This document shows, piece after piece, positions 37,804 through 47,422 of a DNA stretch of 64,000 nucleotides. Below the pieces are notes generated by a model. That model ran no database searches, was not told the DNA's origin, and saw only the letters and a list, made by a program, of their open reading frames with translations. A program made the translations under genes and the position numbers. The DNA is from Niastella koreensis GR20-10 (GTDB lineage: Bacteria; Bacteroidota; Bacteroidia; Chitinophagales; Chitinophagaceae), in contig NC_016609.1 in assembly GCF_000246855.1 (NCBI RefSeq), positions 5,778,744-5,842,743 on the forward strand, read 5' to 3'. Numbering within the stretch: the first letter of the stretch is position 1; every line of letters begins with the position of its first letter.

Positions 37804-38209
37804 CGTTGTTCGGTTTGTGCCCTCGTGGTTAAAGAGACAATTGCTTTAATGATTGTAGAACAGGGAGTTCTGAAACACTTCTCCGCCAGGCGGCGGATAG
37901 GCACAACCATAAGCAACTTCAATCTCCGTTTGCTACCGACCTTTTCTGTTTTAATAATTCCGGGTTAAACCCGCTTAATTATTTAGGAAGTACCGGTAGT
38001 AAACTAACCTCGAAGGGCTAGTTCATATTTTAAATAGTTATAAATCTATCTGTTATAGTCGTAATTCAGCATTTCCCTCTTTCTGCGCCAGCTGGCGGAT
38101 TCGCGGGCAAGGCTTCCTTACGCCTAATTCGGTAACCCAGCGCTGTTTTATCTGTCCGCCTTCCGGCGAAGCAAAGTTTACAGATGGGATAAAAAGAACT
38201 TTATGAAAA
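37804..38209. other. rpsJ-rplC spacer with REP-like palindromes
   Basis: Unusually long spacer inside the S10 operon. It contains three related GC-rich inverted repeats: CCGCCAGGCGGCGG (37883-37896), CGCCAGCTGGCG (38086-38097) and CCGCCTTCCGGCG (about 38156-38168). No gene is seen. A promoter for rplC must lie here if the terminator at 38210-38244 works; no clear TAnnTTTG was found on the minus strand. Confidence 0.55.
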
Positions 38210-38244
38210 AACCCTGTCAGGATTTTTAGAACCCTGACAGGGTT
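38210..38244 (-). terminator. Intrinsic terminator after rpsJ
   Basis: Twelve-base stem AACCCTGTCAGG / CCTGACAGGGTT (38210-38221, 38233-38244) with an 11-base loop; the minus-strand side ends GGGTTTTTT. It begins 14 bases after the rpsJ stop. Confidence 0.82.
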
Positions 38245-38257
38245 CATTACAATGCTA

Positions 38258-38563
38258 TCAAGCTTTGATCTCTACTTCAACACCACTGGGTAAGTCGAGC
38301 TTACTCAGCGCATCTACTGTACGGCTGCTGGAAGTATAGATGTCTAATAACCGTTTGTGTGTGCACAACTGGAACTGCTCACGGCTCTTCTTATTCACGT
38401 GGGGTGAACGCAATACGGTGAATATCTTTTTACGTGTAGGTAAAGGAATTGGACCTGTTACCACAGCACCTGTGCTGCGCACGGTTTTTACGATTTTCTC
38501 GGCAGATTTATCTACCAGATTGTGATCGTAAGACTGTAATTTTATTCTGATTCGCTGAGACAT
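38258..38563 (-). CDS. rpsJ: 30S ribosomal protein S10
   Basis: 101 residues: [40 protein letters not shown] and the C-terminal [11 protein letters not shown]. First gene of the S10 operon; also a NusG-binding antitermination factor in other bacteria. Strong promoter immediately upstream and a terminator immediately downstream, so it can be expressed alone. Confidence 0.97.
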   Translation of the reverse strand: MSQRIRIKLQSYDHNLVDKSAEKIVKTVRSTGAVVTGPIPLPTRKKIFTVLRSPHVNKKSREQFQLCTHKRLLDIYTSSSRTVDALSKLDLPSGVEVEIKA

Positions 38564-38594
38564 ATTGCAAAACCCAATTTTTCCAATGGGGATG

Positions 38595-38625
38595 CAAAGG
38601 TAGGGGTTGTTAGGTACTGCGCAAA
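38595..38625 (-). promoter_or_regulatory. Promoter of rpsJ / S10 operon
   Basis: On the minus strand: TTTG (38622-38625), exactly 19 bases, then TACCTTTG (38595-38602). Both elements match the Bacteroidota primary sigma consensus. Predicted leader about 28 bases. Confidence 0.85.
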
Positions 38626-38811
38626 AGATTTCTCAATTATTTTTCACAAAATCCCCAAAAAGTTCAAAAAACCTGCTTTTTCGCCCCCTTCACGGGTCCA
38701 ATTTACCAATTTTTGAGATGTTTGGGATTGGTGAGATACGTTCATGATGTCTGGCCCGTGGGTTTGCTCCGGGAATCTGCCCGGTTTCCCCTGGATGTTC
38801 TTCGGGTGTCA

Positions 38812-39537
38812 TTAGTTGGTGGTCATAGAATAATACTGATCCCCCCGGCTGCCAACGTTTATAAACAGCATCTCCGGCGAACTGCCGCTGCTCATTACCT
38901 CCGAAACAAAAAAACTGTGCTCAAAGGTATAAAGTCTGTCGGTAGACTCCCCTACCGAATACGAAATAAAGCTCCTGAAATGGAGCGGCGAGTTACCCTC
39001 CGTAAAAGCGGCCTTTTTTACATTAGCAGTAAATCCATTCAATATCTGATATTTGGCTTTTTGAAAGTCAGCATCCGGAATGTATGAATTATAGCCACTT
39101 GTAATATTAATCGTCGTTTTGTTGATGCTGGCCTTCGGCGGAATAAAATCTACCGTGGTTGGCAAATAGGCTGTTGCAGAGATATTCCCGCTGCTTGACC
39201 CATAATGGCTGAACCTGGAAGTATAGGTACTGCCCGAGTAGCTACCTTCAATTTGCACTTCTCCAGGCACATACGGCATGGTTTTATCGTTTACTATTAC
39301 TGCCGACCGCTGCCAGTCAATATACACCGGAACGTCCAACTTGTTATAAATCGAAATTTTGATCGGTCCATTCTGGCCAGAGAAGTTATAGATCAACCGC
39401 AGGCTGTCGTTCTCCACCACAAATTCGTTCCGGTTGTTTTTGGCAATGCCTGTGCTGCTAACGGTAACATACTGAAAGGTGGTACAGGAAAGGCAAAAGA
39501 GCAAAGGAATAACGGCTATGGGTATAGATTTTGACAT
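38812..39537 (-). CDS. Lipoprotein, tandem family member 1
   Basis: 241 residues. Lipoprotein leader MSKSIPIAVIPLLFCLSC with Cys at 18. The body is beta-rich and shares many blocks with 40095-40805: EFVVENDSLRLIYNFSG, PVYIDWQRSAVIVNDK, FIPPKASINKTT, AFTEGNSPLHFRSFISY and a C-terminal RGDQYYSM. No known domain. Probably the product of tandem duplication with the two neighbours; envelope role unknown. Confidence 0.75.
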   Translation of the reverse strand: MSKSIPIAVIPLLFCLSCTTFQYVTVSSTGIAKNNRNEFVVENDSLRLIYNFSGQNGPIKISIYNKLDVPVYIDWQRSAVIVNDKTMPYVPGEVQIEGSYSGSTYTSRFSHYGSSSGNISATAYLPTTVDFIPPKASINKTTINITSGYNSYIPDADFQKAKYQILNGFTANVKKAAFTEGNSPLHFRSFISYSVGESTDRLYTFEHSFFVSEVMSSGSSPEMLFINVGSRGDQYYSMTTN

Positions 39538-39637
39538 AACTTTCGTTTTCAGACAATTTACCCAAAATCAAAAGTTATTGTTGTTAAGAATTGGCGAATT
39601 AGCAAATTCCTAAAACAGCACCTGTTTGCCAACTTTC

Positions 39638-40063
39638 CTAGTAACCCGACTCCTTAATTTTTTCTGTTATAAGAGCGCCTCCTACTATGGCGCCGGCAGC
39701 CAATACGGCCCCAACGGTGCCGCCTGCGGTAAGCTTTGATGTATAAAACTGGTTACCATGGTTGCCATTCCGCATAATGGCTGGCGGGGCTGCCCTGAAC
39801 CGCATCGGGGAATTACCCTCTGTAAAAATGGCCGTTTTAACGGGATAACTGGCCCCTGCAGCCGTAAACCTGGTCTTGTGCAGGTCAGCTTTGGGAATAA
39901 GGGTATTATAATACCGGGAAATTACCAGCGGGGTTTTGTTTACATTGGCCCGGGGCGGAATAAGATCAACGGTCGATGGCATGCCGGCCATCAAACCGCT
40001 TAAGGCATTACCATACAGGTCTACCTGAAAGGGCGCATAACTATGGGAGTGGCCTTTCATCAT
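39638..40063 (-). CDS. Truncated/chimeric paralogue in the tandem lipoprotein family
   Basis: 141 residues matching only the middle of its neighbours (TVDLIPPRANVNKTPLVI ... AIFTEGNSPMRFRA). The lipobox region and the ENDSLRL and IDWQRSA blocks are missing, and the C-terminus is replaced by a Gly/Ala-rich hydrophobic segment (GGTVGAVLAAGAIVGGALI). Either a decaying copy or a rearranged gene with a membrane-inserting tail. Confidence 0.55.
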   Translation of the reverse strand: MMKGHSHSYAPFQVDLYGNALSGLMAGMPSTVDLIPPRANVNKTPLVISRYYNTLIPKADLHKTRFTAAGASYPVKTAIFTEGNSPMRFRAAPPAIMRNGNHGNQFYTSKLTAGGTVGAVLAAGAIVGGALITEKIKESGY

Positions 40064-40094
40064 AAGTTTTCGTTTTAAGACGTAGGCTGCAATT

Positions 40095-40805
40095 TTAATA
40101 TCTTATGGAATAATACTGATCGCCCCGGTTGCTTTTGTTTACGGCCATTTCCACAGGTCCGCTGCCGGTATTCATTATTTCCGAAATATAGAAGCTGTGT
40201 TCCAACGCAATCGGTTTTGTGCCGGGTTCCCCAACCATATAAGTAATAAAACTCCTGAAGCTGAACGGCGAAGTTGTTTCAGTAAACGTGGCCTTTTTAA
40301 CCTTTACGGTCACGCCATCTGTTACCGGGTATTTTAATTGATGAAAAGCAGTATCCGGAATGCGGCTATTAAAACCAGACAAATAATACATCGGACTTTT
40401 GTTGCTCACGGCCCTGGGCGGAATAAACTCTATGGTTTGCGGAAGCACGGCTGTAGCCTGCACCTGTCCAATGTTCCGGTAATTGTAAGTATTGCTCTGG
40501 AAGTTGCCCTCCACTTTCATTTCCTGGGCAGCGTACGGCCTGGCTTTATCGTTTGCAATTATAGCCGACCGCTGCCAGTCGATATAAACCGGAACGCCCA
40601 TTTTGTTTTGGATGGAAATATGGATAAGCCCGCCTTTACCGGAAAAATTATAGGTCAGCCGCAGGCTGTCATTCTCCACTACAAACTCACGGCGGTCGTT
40701 TTTAACCATGTCGGGGCTGGTAATGGTAGCATACTGATAAGTGGTAGAGGCGCAGGAAACACAAAAGAGAAAGGGTATAACGGCGAGGGGTAAAGATTTC
40801 GGCAT
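40095..40805 (-). CDS. Lipoprotein, tandem family member 3
   Basis: 236 residues. Leader MPKSLPLAVIPFLFCVSC with Cys at 18, then the same block order as 38812-39537 (EFVVENDSLRLTYNFSG, PVYIDWQRSAIIANDK, FIPPRAVSNKSP, SFRSFITYMVGEPG, RGDQYYSI). Function unknown. It is the most upstream of three same-strand copies. Confidence 0.75.
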   Translation of the reverse strand: MPKSLPLAVIPFLFCVSCASTTYQYATITSPDMVKNDRREFVVENDSLRLTYNFSGKGGLIHISIQNKMGVPVYIDWQRSAIIANDKARPYAAQEMKVEGNFQSNTYNYRNIGQVQATAVLPQTIEFIPPRAVSNKSPMYYLSGFNSRIPDTAFHQLKYPVTDGVTVKVKKATFTETTSPFSFRSFITYMVGEPGTKPIALEHSFYISEIMNTGSGPVEMAVNKSNRGDQYYSIRY

Positions 40806-40889
40806 AACTTGGTTTTGAAGCCAAATTAGCCGAAATCAAAAACAGTTTCTGTTAAGGAATGCTCAATTAGCAATTCCTAAAGAAGATCA

Positions 40890-43088
40890 TTATTTGCCAC
40901 CTGGTTCACAATGCGCCCGCAGGTAATTGGTATATAAGGTGCTCAAATGTTCCCAGGTACCGGCGCCTTCCGAAATGCTGTGCGTACGGTTGGGGTAACT
41001 CATAAACTGGAATTGCCTGTTGTATTTGATCAGTTCATTCAATAACAACTCTGCGTTCTGATAATGCACATTGTCATCGCCAGATCCATGAATATACAAC
41101 AGGTTACCCTTTAAGTTCTTTGCATAGGTGATAGCAGAGCCTGCTGTATAATCAGCTGCATTCTCCTGTGGTAACCCCATATAACGTTCCTGGTAAATAT
41201 TATCGTAAGTAAAAATGCTGCCCACTGCCGCTACGGCAATGCCGGTTTTGTAAATCTCGGGAAACTGGAACATCAGGTTAAGGGTGGCAGAACCGCCCCC
41301 GCTCCAACCCCATACAGCCGTGCGGGAAGCATCGATGAACGGCCATTTTAATACCTCTTTGGCGGCCATTGCCTGATCGCGGATGTTTATTCTTCCAATA
41401 TTACGATAGATCGCCTTGCGCCAGCTGCGGCCTTTAGGAACAGGCGTGCCGCGGTTGTCGATAGAGATATAGATATAGCCGTCGGCCGCCATATCGCCTT
41501 TGTACAGCCAGGGGTTTGCGGCCTGGTATTGATCTCTTACATTCTGACCGGCAGGCTCGGTATATACATAAAATACAACCGGGTATTTTTTGTTGGGATC
41601 AAAATTCCGGGGTTTTGTCATCCACCCGTCCATTTCAATTCCCTCTTCTGTTTTTACTTTAAAGAACTCGATGCCGGTGTTTTTTTCGGCGCCGGCAATG
41701 GCGTCATCAACAACATGCTGCCCGTTCAGGCCTTTGTGATCAGGCAGGCTGATCATTTCGTCGGTATAGGGCGTGGCCATGTTTGAAAACACATGTCGGG
41801 CATAGAGCGCCGTGGGCGACAGGTCGTAATCATGCGTACCTGCCTGGTTGGCCGGTGACACTCTTTCGGCCTTTCCTTTACCATCCAGTTTGGTACGGTA
41901 CAGGTATTTTTGGGTAGCATTGGTGGGCGAGGCCAGAAAATATACATACCCGTTCTTTTCATCGATGGCCGAAATATCTATCACATCATAATCGCCGTTG
42001 GTGATCTTTACTTCTTTCTTTCCATCGCGGGAAACGCGGTACAGGTGGCGCCAGCCGTCTTTTTCAGACGCCCACATAAACTCCTTGCCACCGTTAAGCC
42101 AGTCCCAGCCACCCCAGATGTATTCATTGTCCCACTGCGACAGGATGTCGATCCAGGCAGAATCTTTCTCAGTATAAATAACCTGTGAAGCGCCGGTTGT
42201 TGCATTGCACAACAGCAGGTCGCTTTGGTTTTGATGGCGGTTCAAATGCTGAACGATCAGTTCGTTGTTATTGGCCGCCCATTCCATGCAGGGCACATAG
42301 CTCTGCAACACCGGGTCGGTAGGAATATCCATCCATTGCGTTTTGGCGGAAGCGATATCCACTACGCCGATCTTAAAAGGCGAAGGTGCTTCACCGGCAA
42401 TGGGATATTCAACCGGTACCGCAAAGGGATAAACAGAATCGGTATTGTCGATCATCAGGTAATCTTTGGTTTTGCGGGCATCAATTTGCCAGTAGGCAAT
42501 GTGTTTGCTATCGGGGCTCCAGCGAAAACCATCGCGGCACGAGAACTCTTCTTCATATACCCAGTCGAACGTGCCGTTTATAAACTTGCGGTTGCCATCC
42601 ATCGTAAGCTGCTGTACCTTGCCGCTGGCCAGGTCTTCCACATACAGGTTATACTCACTTACGTAGGCCACTTTGGCGCCATCGGGCGAAAATTTGGCAA
42701 ACATCATCGAGGAGGCCGGGCGGTCTTTACCAAGCTTTGTTAAAGCGCCGGTATTAATGTCAAATACATAATAATCGCCCCGGGTGCGCAAACGCCAAAC
42801 CTTTTTGGTATTGGTAAACAGCAACACTTTTTTATCATCGGCAGAAAAGCTGAAACTCTGAATATTCAGCGGCGCCGTTTTTCCGGATGGGGTCAGTTGT
42901 GTTTTTGAAAGAATTACCGTTTTGTTTTGTTGAGGCAGGGTATACAGGTCCAGTTCACCTTTGTCCAACTGGTAATAACCATTACCGGCACGGTTCCATT
43001 TAATGCCGCCCTGGGCAAACAGTATAACGGGTACAAATGCGGTAAGCAGAGCCAATAAAATTCTCTTACATGTAGTAGATGGGTGCAT
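40890..43088 (-). CDS. Dipeptidyl peptidase IV (S9 family)
   Basis: 732 residues. Signal peptide to about residue 25 (VPVILFAQ). An eight-bladed propeller domain (about 40-470) contains DWVYEEEF, the double-Glu motif that binds the substrate N-terminus in DPP IV. The C-terminal alpha/beta-hydrolase domain carries nucleophile S596 in WGWSGGGS, an Asp in HGSGDDNVH and the His in YPNRTHSI. It should cleave X-Pro/X-Ala dipeptides from peptides in the periplasm, feeding peptide uptake. Single gene between rpsJ and fusA. Confidence 0.93.
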   Translation of the reverse strand: MHPSTTCKRILLALLTAFVPVILFAQGGIKWNRAGNGYYQLDKGELDLYTLPQQNKTVILSKTQLTPSGKTAPLNIQSFSFSADDKKVLLFTNTKKVWRLRTRGDYYVFDINTGALTKLGKDRPASSMMFAKFSPDGAKVAYVSEYNLYVEDLASGKVQQLTMDGNRKFINGTFDWVYEEEFSCRDGFRWSPDSKHIAYWQIDARKTKDYLMIDNTDSVYPFAVPVEYPIAGEAPSPFKIGVVDIASAKTQWMDIPTDPVLQSYVPCMEWAANNNELIVQHLNRHQNQSDLLLCNATTGASQVIYTEKDSAWIDILSQWDNEYIWGGWDWLNGGKEFMWASEKDGWRHLYRVSRDGKKEVKITNGDYDVIDISAIDEKNGYVYFLASPTNATQKYLYRTKLDGKGKAERVSPANQAGTHDYDLSPTALYARHVFSNMATPYTDEMISLPDHKGLNGQHVVDDAIAGAEKNTGIEFFKVKTEEGIEMDGWMTKPRNFDPNKKYPVVFYVYTEPAGQNVRDQYQAANPWLYKGDMAADGYIYISIDNRGTPVPKGRSWRKAIYRNIGRINIRDQAMAAKEVLKWPFIDASRTAVWGWSGGGSATLNLMFQFPEIYKTGIAVAAVGSIFTYDNIYQERYMGLPQENAADYTAGSAITYAKNLKGNLLYIHGSGDDNVHYQNAELLLNELIKYNRQFQFMSYPNRTHSISEGAGTWEHLSTLYTNYLRAHCEPGGK

Positions 43089-43147
43089 GCTGATACAATT
43101 TGAGGCAGGAAATTAAGACATTGAACCCAAACTATCCTTACCGCAAA

Positions 43148-43179
43148 TAAAAACCCTCCCGATTCATCGGAAGGGTTTT
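43148..43179 (-). terminator. Intrinsic terminator of the YXWGXW-type gene
   Basis: Stem AAACCCT / AGGGTTT extended by CCGAT/ATCGG (43151-43178); minus strand ends in TTTTTATTT. Lies 42 bases after the stop at 43221. Confidence 0.75.
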
Positions 43180-43220
43180 GGTATAAGTACTCCTGATCCG
43201 TAATTATCTTATTTCAGGAA

Positions 43221-43517
43221 TTAGCGGCCCCAATGGCCTTCAATCCATACATAACCATGACGGCGTGGAGCCCAATAGCCGGGGATATAGTGACGGCCGC
43301 GGCGTGGTTCGGCCCAATAGCCCTGTTCATATTCATAATGACCATGACGAGGGTGCCAGTTACCTTCTACCCATACATGATGGGGCGAAGGAGCTACGGG
43401 TCGTACTACAACCGGTGCATTCAAACGGGCTCTTACTACAACTTGTGCAGATGAAGCAAATGAAAATCCTACTACCAATGCTGCGGCTAACACGATGCGA
43501 CTAAGATATTTTTTCAT
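43221..43517 (-). CDS. Small secreted YXWGXW-type repeat protein
   Basis: 98 residues. Signal peptide ending SSAQ (about 25). The mature part repeats the motif (V/I)xGxW / GYW with HHVWVEGNWHPRHGHYEY, QGYWAEPRRG, IPGYWAPRRHG and WIEGHWGR, as in YXWGXW-repeat envelope proteins. Rich in His, Arg and Trp. Function unknown in the family. Confidence 0.8.
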   Translation of the reverse strand: MKKYLSRIVLAAALVVGFSFASSAQVVVRARLNAPVVVRPVAPSPHHVWVEGNWHPRHGHYEYEQGYWAEPRRGRHYIPGYWAPRRHGYVWIEGHWGR

Positions 43518-43669
43518 ACAATCATTTTTTAGTTGTTCTACAATGTGTATTCTGTTTATTAGAGCCGCAGCAGGAAAGTAAGTTTAAAGCCCTGTTGCTA
43601 GTTGTAATTTCATTAACACATATCCGCAATATTGTTATACATATTGTTAAAAGGGGTGTTATATCCACA

Positions 43670-43700
43670 AAAAAGCCCCCCGACTTCAGTCGGGGGGCTT
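43670..43700 (-). terminator. Strong intrinsic terminator of fusA
   Basis: Thirteen-base stem AAGCCCCCCGACT / AGTCGGGGGGCTT (43673-43685, 43688-43700), 2-base loop, T-run on the minus strand; 25 bases after the fusA stop. Confidence 0.92.
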
Positions 43701-43724
43701 ATATTAAGAGATATGAGAACTCAA

Positions 43725-45875
43725 TTAGTCACCTACTTTCGCCTTGCCTTTTGACTTGGCTATCACTTCTTCAGCGATATTGTTAGGTGCAGGAGAATAG
43801 TGGCTGAACTCCATGGTGCTGGTTGCACGGCCTGATGACAAGCTACGCAACTGCGTAACGTAACCGAACATTTCGCTCAGTGGCACTTTGGCTTTAATAA
43901 CCTGGGCATTACCGCGGGTATCCATACCTTCCAGCATACCACGACGACGGTTAAGGTCACCGGTAACATCACCCATGTATTGATCCGGAGTGATAACTTC
44001 CACTTTCATGATTGGCTCCAGTAACACGGGTTGTGCTTTACGGCCGGCTTCACGGAAACCAGCTCTTGCACACAACTCGAACGACATACCGTCAGAGTCA
44101 ACCTGGTGGTAGCTACCATCAAAGATGCGGATCTTCACGTTCTGTACAGGATAGCTGGCGAGAACGCCTGTGCCCATCGCTGATTCGAAACCTTTTTGAA
44201 TAGGTTGAATGAACTCACGGGGGATAGATCCACCGAAGATATCATTTATGAACTGGAAGCCCTTGTCAGGGTTTTCTTTCAGCCACTCTTCATCGGCAGG
44301 TCCCATTTCAAACACGATGTCGGCGAATTTACCACGACCACCGGTTTGTTTTTTCAGGGTTTCGCGATGTTCAACAGATTTTCTGAAAGCTTCTTTATAA
44401 GCAACCTGGGGAGCACCCTGGTTTACCTCAACTTTAAATTCGCGTCTCATACGATCGATGATGATCTCCAGGTGCAGCTCACCCATACCACGCAGGATGG
44501 TTTGACCGGTATCTTCATCGGTATTTACACGCAGTGTAGGATCTTCTTCAACCAGTTTGGCGATAGCCATACCCATTTTATCAACGTCGGCCTGTGTTTT
44601 AGGCTCAACGGCGATAGCGATAACCGGCTCTGGAATGAACATGTTCTCCAGGGTGATCGGATGATTTTCATCGCAAAGGGTATCACCGGTCTTGATTTCC
44701 TTGAAACCAACCGCAGCACCAATGTCACCAGCTTCGATGAAATCGATGGGGTTTTGTTTGTTGGCGAACATCTTCATGATACGGCTGATACGCTCATTTT
44801 TGCCACTGCGCATGTTTTTCACATACGAACCGGCATCGAGGTGGCCGCTATAACAGCGGAAGAAGGCCAAACGACCTACGAATGGGTCGGTCATGATCTT
44901 GAAGGCCAGGGCAGCGAAAGGCGCTTTAGGATCAGCCTTACGAACTTCCGGTTCTCCGGTTTCAGGATTAGTACCAACTACATCATCGATATCAGCTGGT
45001 GAAGGCAGGTAGCGGCAAACGGCATCCAGGGCAGTTTGTACGCCTTTATTTTTGAATGAAGAACCGCACATCATCGGAACGATGCTCAGATCGATCGTTG
45101 CTTTGCGGATAGCTTCGTGTACTTCATCTTCAGAGATGGTGTTAGGATCGTCGAAGAATTTCTCCATCAGCTTGTCGTCGTACTCGGCAACAGCTTCGAT
45201 CAGGTTCTGTCTCCACTCATTGGCTTCTTCCACCATATCCTCAGGAACAGGAATTTCGTCGAAGGTCATACCTTCTGTTTCCATGTGCCAGATGATACCT
45301 TTCATTTTGATGAGGTCAACCACGCCTTTGAAATCATCTTCAGCGCCGATGGGTAATTGCAGGGGAACAGCTTTTGCACCCAGCATTTCTTTTACCTGTT
45401 TAACCACCATCAGGAAGTCGGCGCCTGAGCGGTCCATTTTGTTAACAAAACCGATACGGGGAACCTTGTAACGGTTAGCCTGGCGCCAAACGGTTTCAGA
45501 TTGAGGTTCTACCCCGTCAACGGCAGAAAACAGGGCGATCAAACCATCCAGTACACGCATTGAACGCTCTACCTCAATGGTAAAGTCAACGTGGCCCGGA
45601 GTATCGATGATATTAAAATAATATTTTTTTGTATTGGCGTCAGCCTTACCCTTAATCGTAGGGAAGTTCCACTGGCAGCTAACAGCAGCAGAAGTAATGG
45701 TGATACCCCTTTCTTTCTCCTGTTCCATCCAGTCGGTTGTAGCCGCCCCATCATGCACCTCTCCAATTTTATGGATCATACCGGTATAGCGCAAAATACG
45801 CTCCGTAGTAGTTGTTTTACCGGCATCGATGTGTGCCGCAATTCCAAAATTTCTTTGTAATCGTAAGTCTGCCAT
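43725..45875 (-). CDS. fusA: Elongation factor G
   Basis: 716 residues, five domains. GTPase motifs: [15 protein letters not shown] (P-loop), [15 protein letters not shown]. Domain IV and V motifs such as [12 protein letters not shown] and [19 protein letters not shown] are complete. Catalyses ribosome translocation. It has its own promoter box and terminator, unlike the rpsL-rpsG-fusA operon of most bacteria; 5.6 kb separate it from rpsG. Confidence 0.97.
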   Translation of the reverse strand: MADLRLQRNFGIAAHIDAGKTTTTERILRYTGMIHKIGEVHDGAATTDWMEQEKERGITITSAAVSCQWNFPTIKGKADANTKKYYFNIIDTPGHVDFTIEVERSMRVLDGLIALFSAVDGVEPQSETVWRQANRYKVPRIGFVNKMDRSGADFLMVVKQVKEMLGAKAVPLQLPIGAEDDFKGVVDLIKMKGIIWHMETEGMTFDEIPVPEDMVEEANEWRQNLIEAVAEYDDKLMEKFFDDPNTISEDEVHEAIRKATIDLSIVPMMCGSSFKNKGVQTALDAVCRYLPSPADIDDVVGTNPETGEPEVRKADPKAPFAALAFKIMTDPFVGRLAFFRCYSGHLDAGSYVKNMRSGKNERISRIMKMFANKQNPIDFIEAGDIGAAVGFKEIKTGDTLCDENHPITLENMFIPEPVIAIAVEPKTQADVDKMGMAIAKLVEEDPTLRVNTDEDTGQTILRGMGELHLEIIIDRMRREFKVEVNQGAPQVAYKEAFRKSVEHRETLKKQTGGRGKFADIVFEMGPADEEWLKENPDKGFQFINDIFGGSIPREFIQPIQKGFESAMGTGVLASYPVQNVKIRIFDGSYHQVDSDGMSFELCARAGFREAGRKAQPVLLEPIMKVEVITPDQYMGDVTGDLNRRRGMLEGMDTRGNAQVIKAKVPLSEMFGYVTQLRSLSSGRATSTMEFSHYSPAPNNIAEEVIAKSKGKAKVGD

Positions 45876-45933
45876 GACTTTGTTAAATTTTCTTTTTAAT
45901 GTTCCAGGGAAAAATGCCCTGAAAATGAGCGGG

Positions 45934-45941
45934 CAAAGGTA
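45934..45941 (-). promoter_or_regulatory. -7 box TACCTTTG of fusA
   Basis: Exact TAnnTTTG on the minus strand with a predicted leader of about 55 bases. No clear -33 box at 19 bases. Confidence 0.6.
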
Positions 45942-46009
45942 TGAAAAATTATCCCGAATTCGGCGTAATGTAAGGTAAAAATAAAGCAGAATCAGGGGTT
46001 TCCGCTAAA

Positions 46010-46048
46010 AGGAAAGTCCTGCCCCCGCTGAGCCGGGACAGGACTTTT
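46010..46048 (-). terminator. Intrinsic terminator of the HEIGH peptidase gene
   Basis: Stem AAAGTCCTG / CAGGACTTT with a GC-rich interior (CCCCGCTGAGCCGGG), 33 bases after the stop at 46081. Confidence 0.75.
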
Positions 46049-46080
46049 CCCCATGCAGTAACCAAACTGGTAATAGTAAA

Positions 46081-46875
46081 TTAATACAGGTAGTTCAATG
46101 CGGTGATATCGTTTGCATTAAAGGGTCGGTTCTGGCCCGACCCGATACAGCTCAGCATCCAGCTGTTGGGATCTGCGCCGGTAGGCGTACCAGGGATATT
46201 GATGGCGCCAACCCCTGCAGATCCTTCATTTACAGCACTTCCGCCGCAACTATAGGCTCTGTTGAAATAATCGGTATGACGGAAACCGATACAGTGGCCT
46301 ATTTCATGCGCCAGAATGGAAGCAACCGTGTTATTGGGTTGACCAGCGACCTGACTTGAATTGAGGATCACCTGGTTATAAGGATTTCCCGCTGAAGTGG
46401 GGAAACCGGAAGAAGCCAGGAAACTGCCTGAACCGTTCACGATGGAAATATTGGCGCCCGAGGTAACCCGGGTAAATGTGAGCTGTAATCCCAGCGCGTT
46501 GTAGCGGCTGAGGGCAGTATTCAAAGCTGTAGACCAGGTACTGAGATTGGAAGCCAGGCTTACAGTAATTGTTCTGGGCAGATTTCTTACCAGGTTGGTG
46601 GTCCTGTATTGCTCCTCGCCGGCTACTCTTAAAAGAGATACATCGCCTTTTGCATTCAGGTCCTCCTCGCTCAGCAGGATATCCCCCTCTACTATGTAAT
46701 TTCCCTTTCCATCAGGAATTACATCTTTATTGCTGAAACCCAGGGCGTAAATTTTGGAAAGTGCTTCGTCTGATACAACGGAATTAGAATCTGATTTTAC
46801 ATTTTTGCGGCAGGCAAACAGCGTAACTATGCACACTGCCACCACTGCAGTTAAAGTGAAGATAGTCTTTCTCAT
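46081..46875 (-). CDS. HEIGH-type zinc metallopeptidase lipoprotein, copy 1
   Basis: 264 residues. Lipoprotein leader with Cys22 (VTLFAC). Zinc site H190-E-I-G-H194-xxG-xx-H200 in LAHEIGHCIGFRHTDY, the signature of the dual-action HEIGH (M57-like) metallopeptidases. Residues 25-90 look like a propeptide-type region (SDEALSKIYALGFSNKDV). Expected at the cell surface or periplasm. Paralogue of 47423-48214; about 60 percent of positions look identical by eye in the catalytic half. Confidence 0.85.
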   Translation of the reverse strand: MRKTIFTLTAVVAVCIVTLFACRKNVKSDSNSVVSDEALSKIYALGFSNKDVIPDGKGNYIVEGDILLSEEDLNAKGDVSLLRVAGEEQYRTTNLVRNLPRTITVSLASNLSTWSTALNTALSRYNALGLQLTFTRVTSGANISIVNGSGSFLASSGFPTSAGNPYNQVILNSSQVAGQPNNTVASILAHEIGHCIGFRHTDYFNRAYSCGGSAVNEGSAGVGAINIPGTPTGADPNSWMLSCIGSGQNRPFNANDITALNYLY

Positions 46876-47422
46876 GTGTCTGTAGATTTAATGTTCGGTT
46901 AATGGTATGGTTACCGCACGTGATACCATTTGAATGTACCGAATTTATCTAGTGACACATCTGCGCAAAATGGCAACTGCGTTGCAGAAGCACCATTCCA
47001 GCACGTTTTATTACCCAATTCACGGTATGGGTAACCGCTATTGTGGAAAAGTTTTTTCAGGAATTACTAAAATGCACTATACGAGATAGTTAGTATAACG
47101 TATTAGCAATTTAGTTGAAAGTTTAATGTTTAAAGTTTGAAGTAGTTCTTTGATTAAGTTCTGCTTTGGAGTCCTAAGTTTAAGTTATTAAGTTCTTAGG
47201 TTATTAGGTTATTAGGTTATTAAGTTCGTAAAAGACCCTGCGTGTAGTCGAAGGGGCAGACCTGGAGACCGGGCGGGGTCGAGCGGCTCCGCACAGCCGC
47301 GCAGGAGTGTATTACTTGCGGCTTGCAGCGGTTTTTGTTGCCGCGCAGAAGCCTTTGCCTTTTGCCCTTTGCCTTCCATGTCTGCCTGCCTGTCCCTACT
47401 TGTCGGGATTTGCCGTCTGCCT
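46876..47422. other. Intergenic region made of word repeats
   Basis: 547 bases between the two HEIGH peptidase genes. The stretch 47160-47230 is a degenerate tandem of TTATTAGG/AAGTTATT units; 47350-47420 is made of TTTGCC and CTGCC units. No gene is seen. Confidence 0.55.

Noticed and set aside
43655-43670. Third DnaA-box-like site (ATATCCACA)
   Set aside because: One mismatch to the consensus, isolated, and next to the fusA terminator; likely chance.
44196-45002. 268-codon frame antisense to fusA
   Set aside because: Complete overlap with conserved EF-G domains; shadow frame.
47160-47230. Possible CRISPR-like or satellite array
   Set aside because: Units are short, overlapping and degenerate, with no spacers of regular length and no cas genes nearby; it belongs to the intergenic phrase families.
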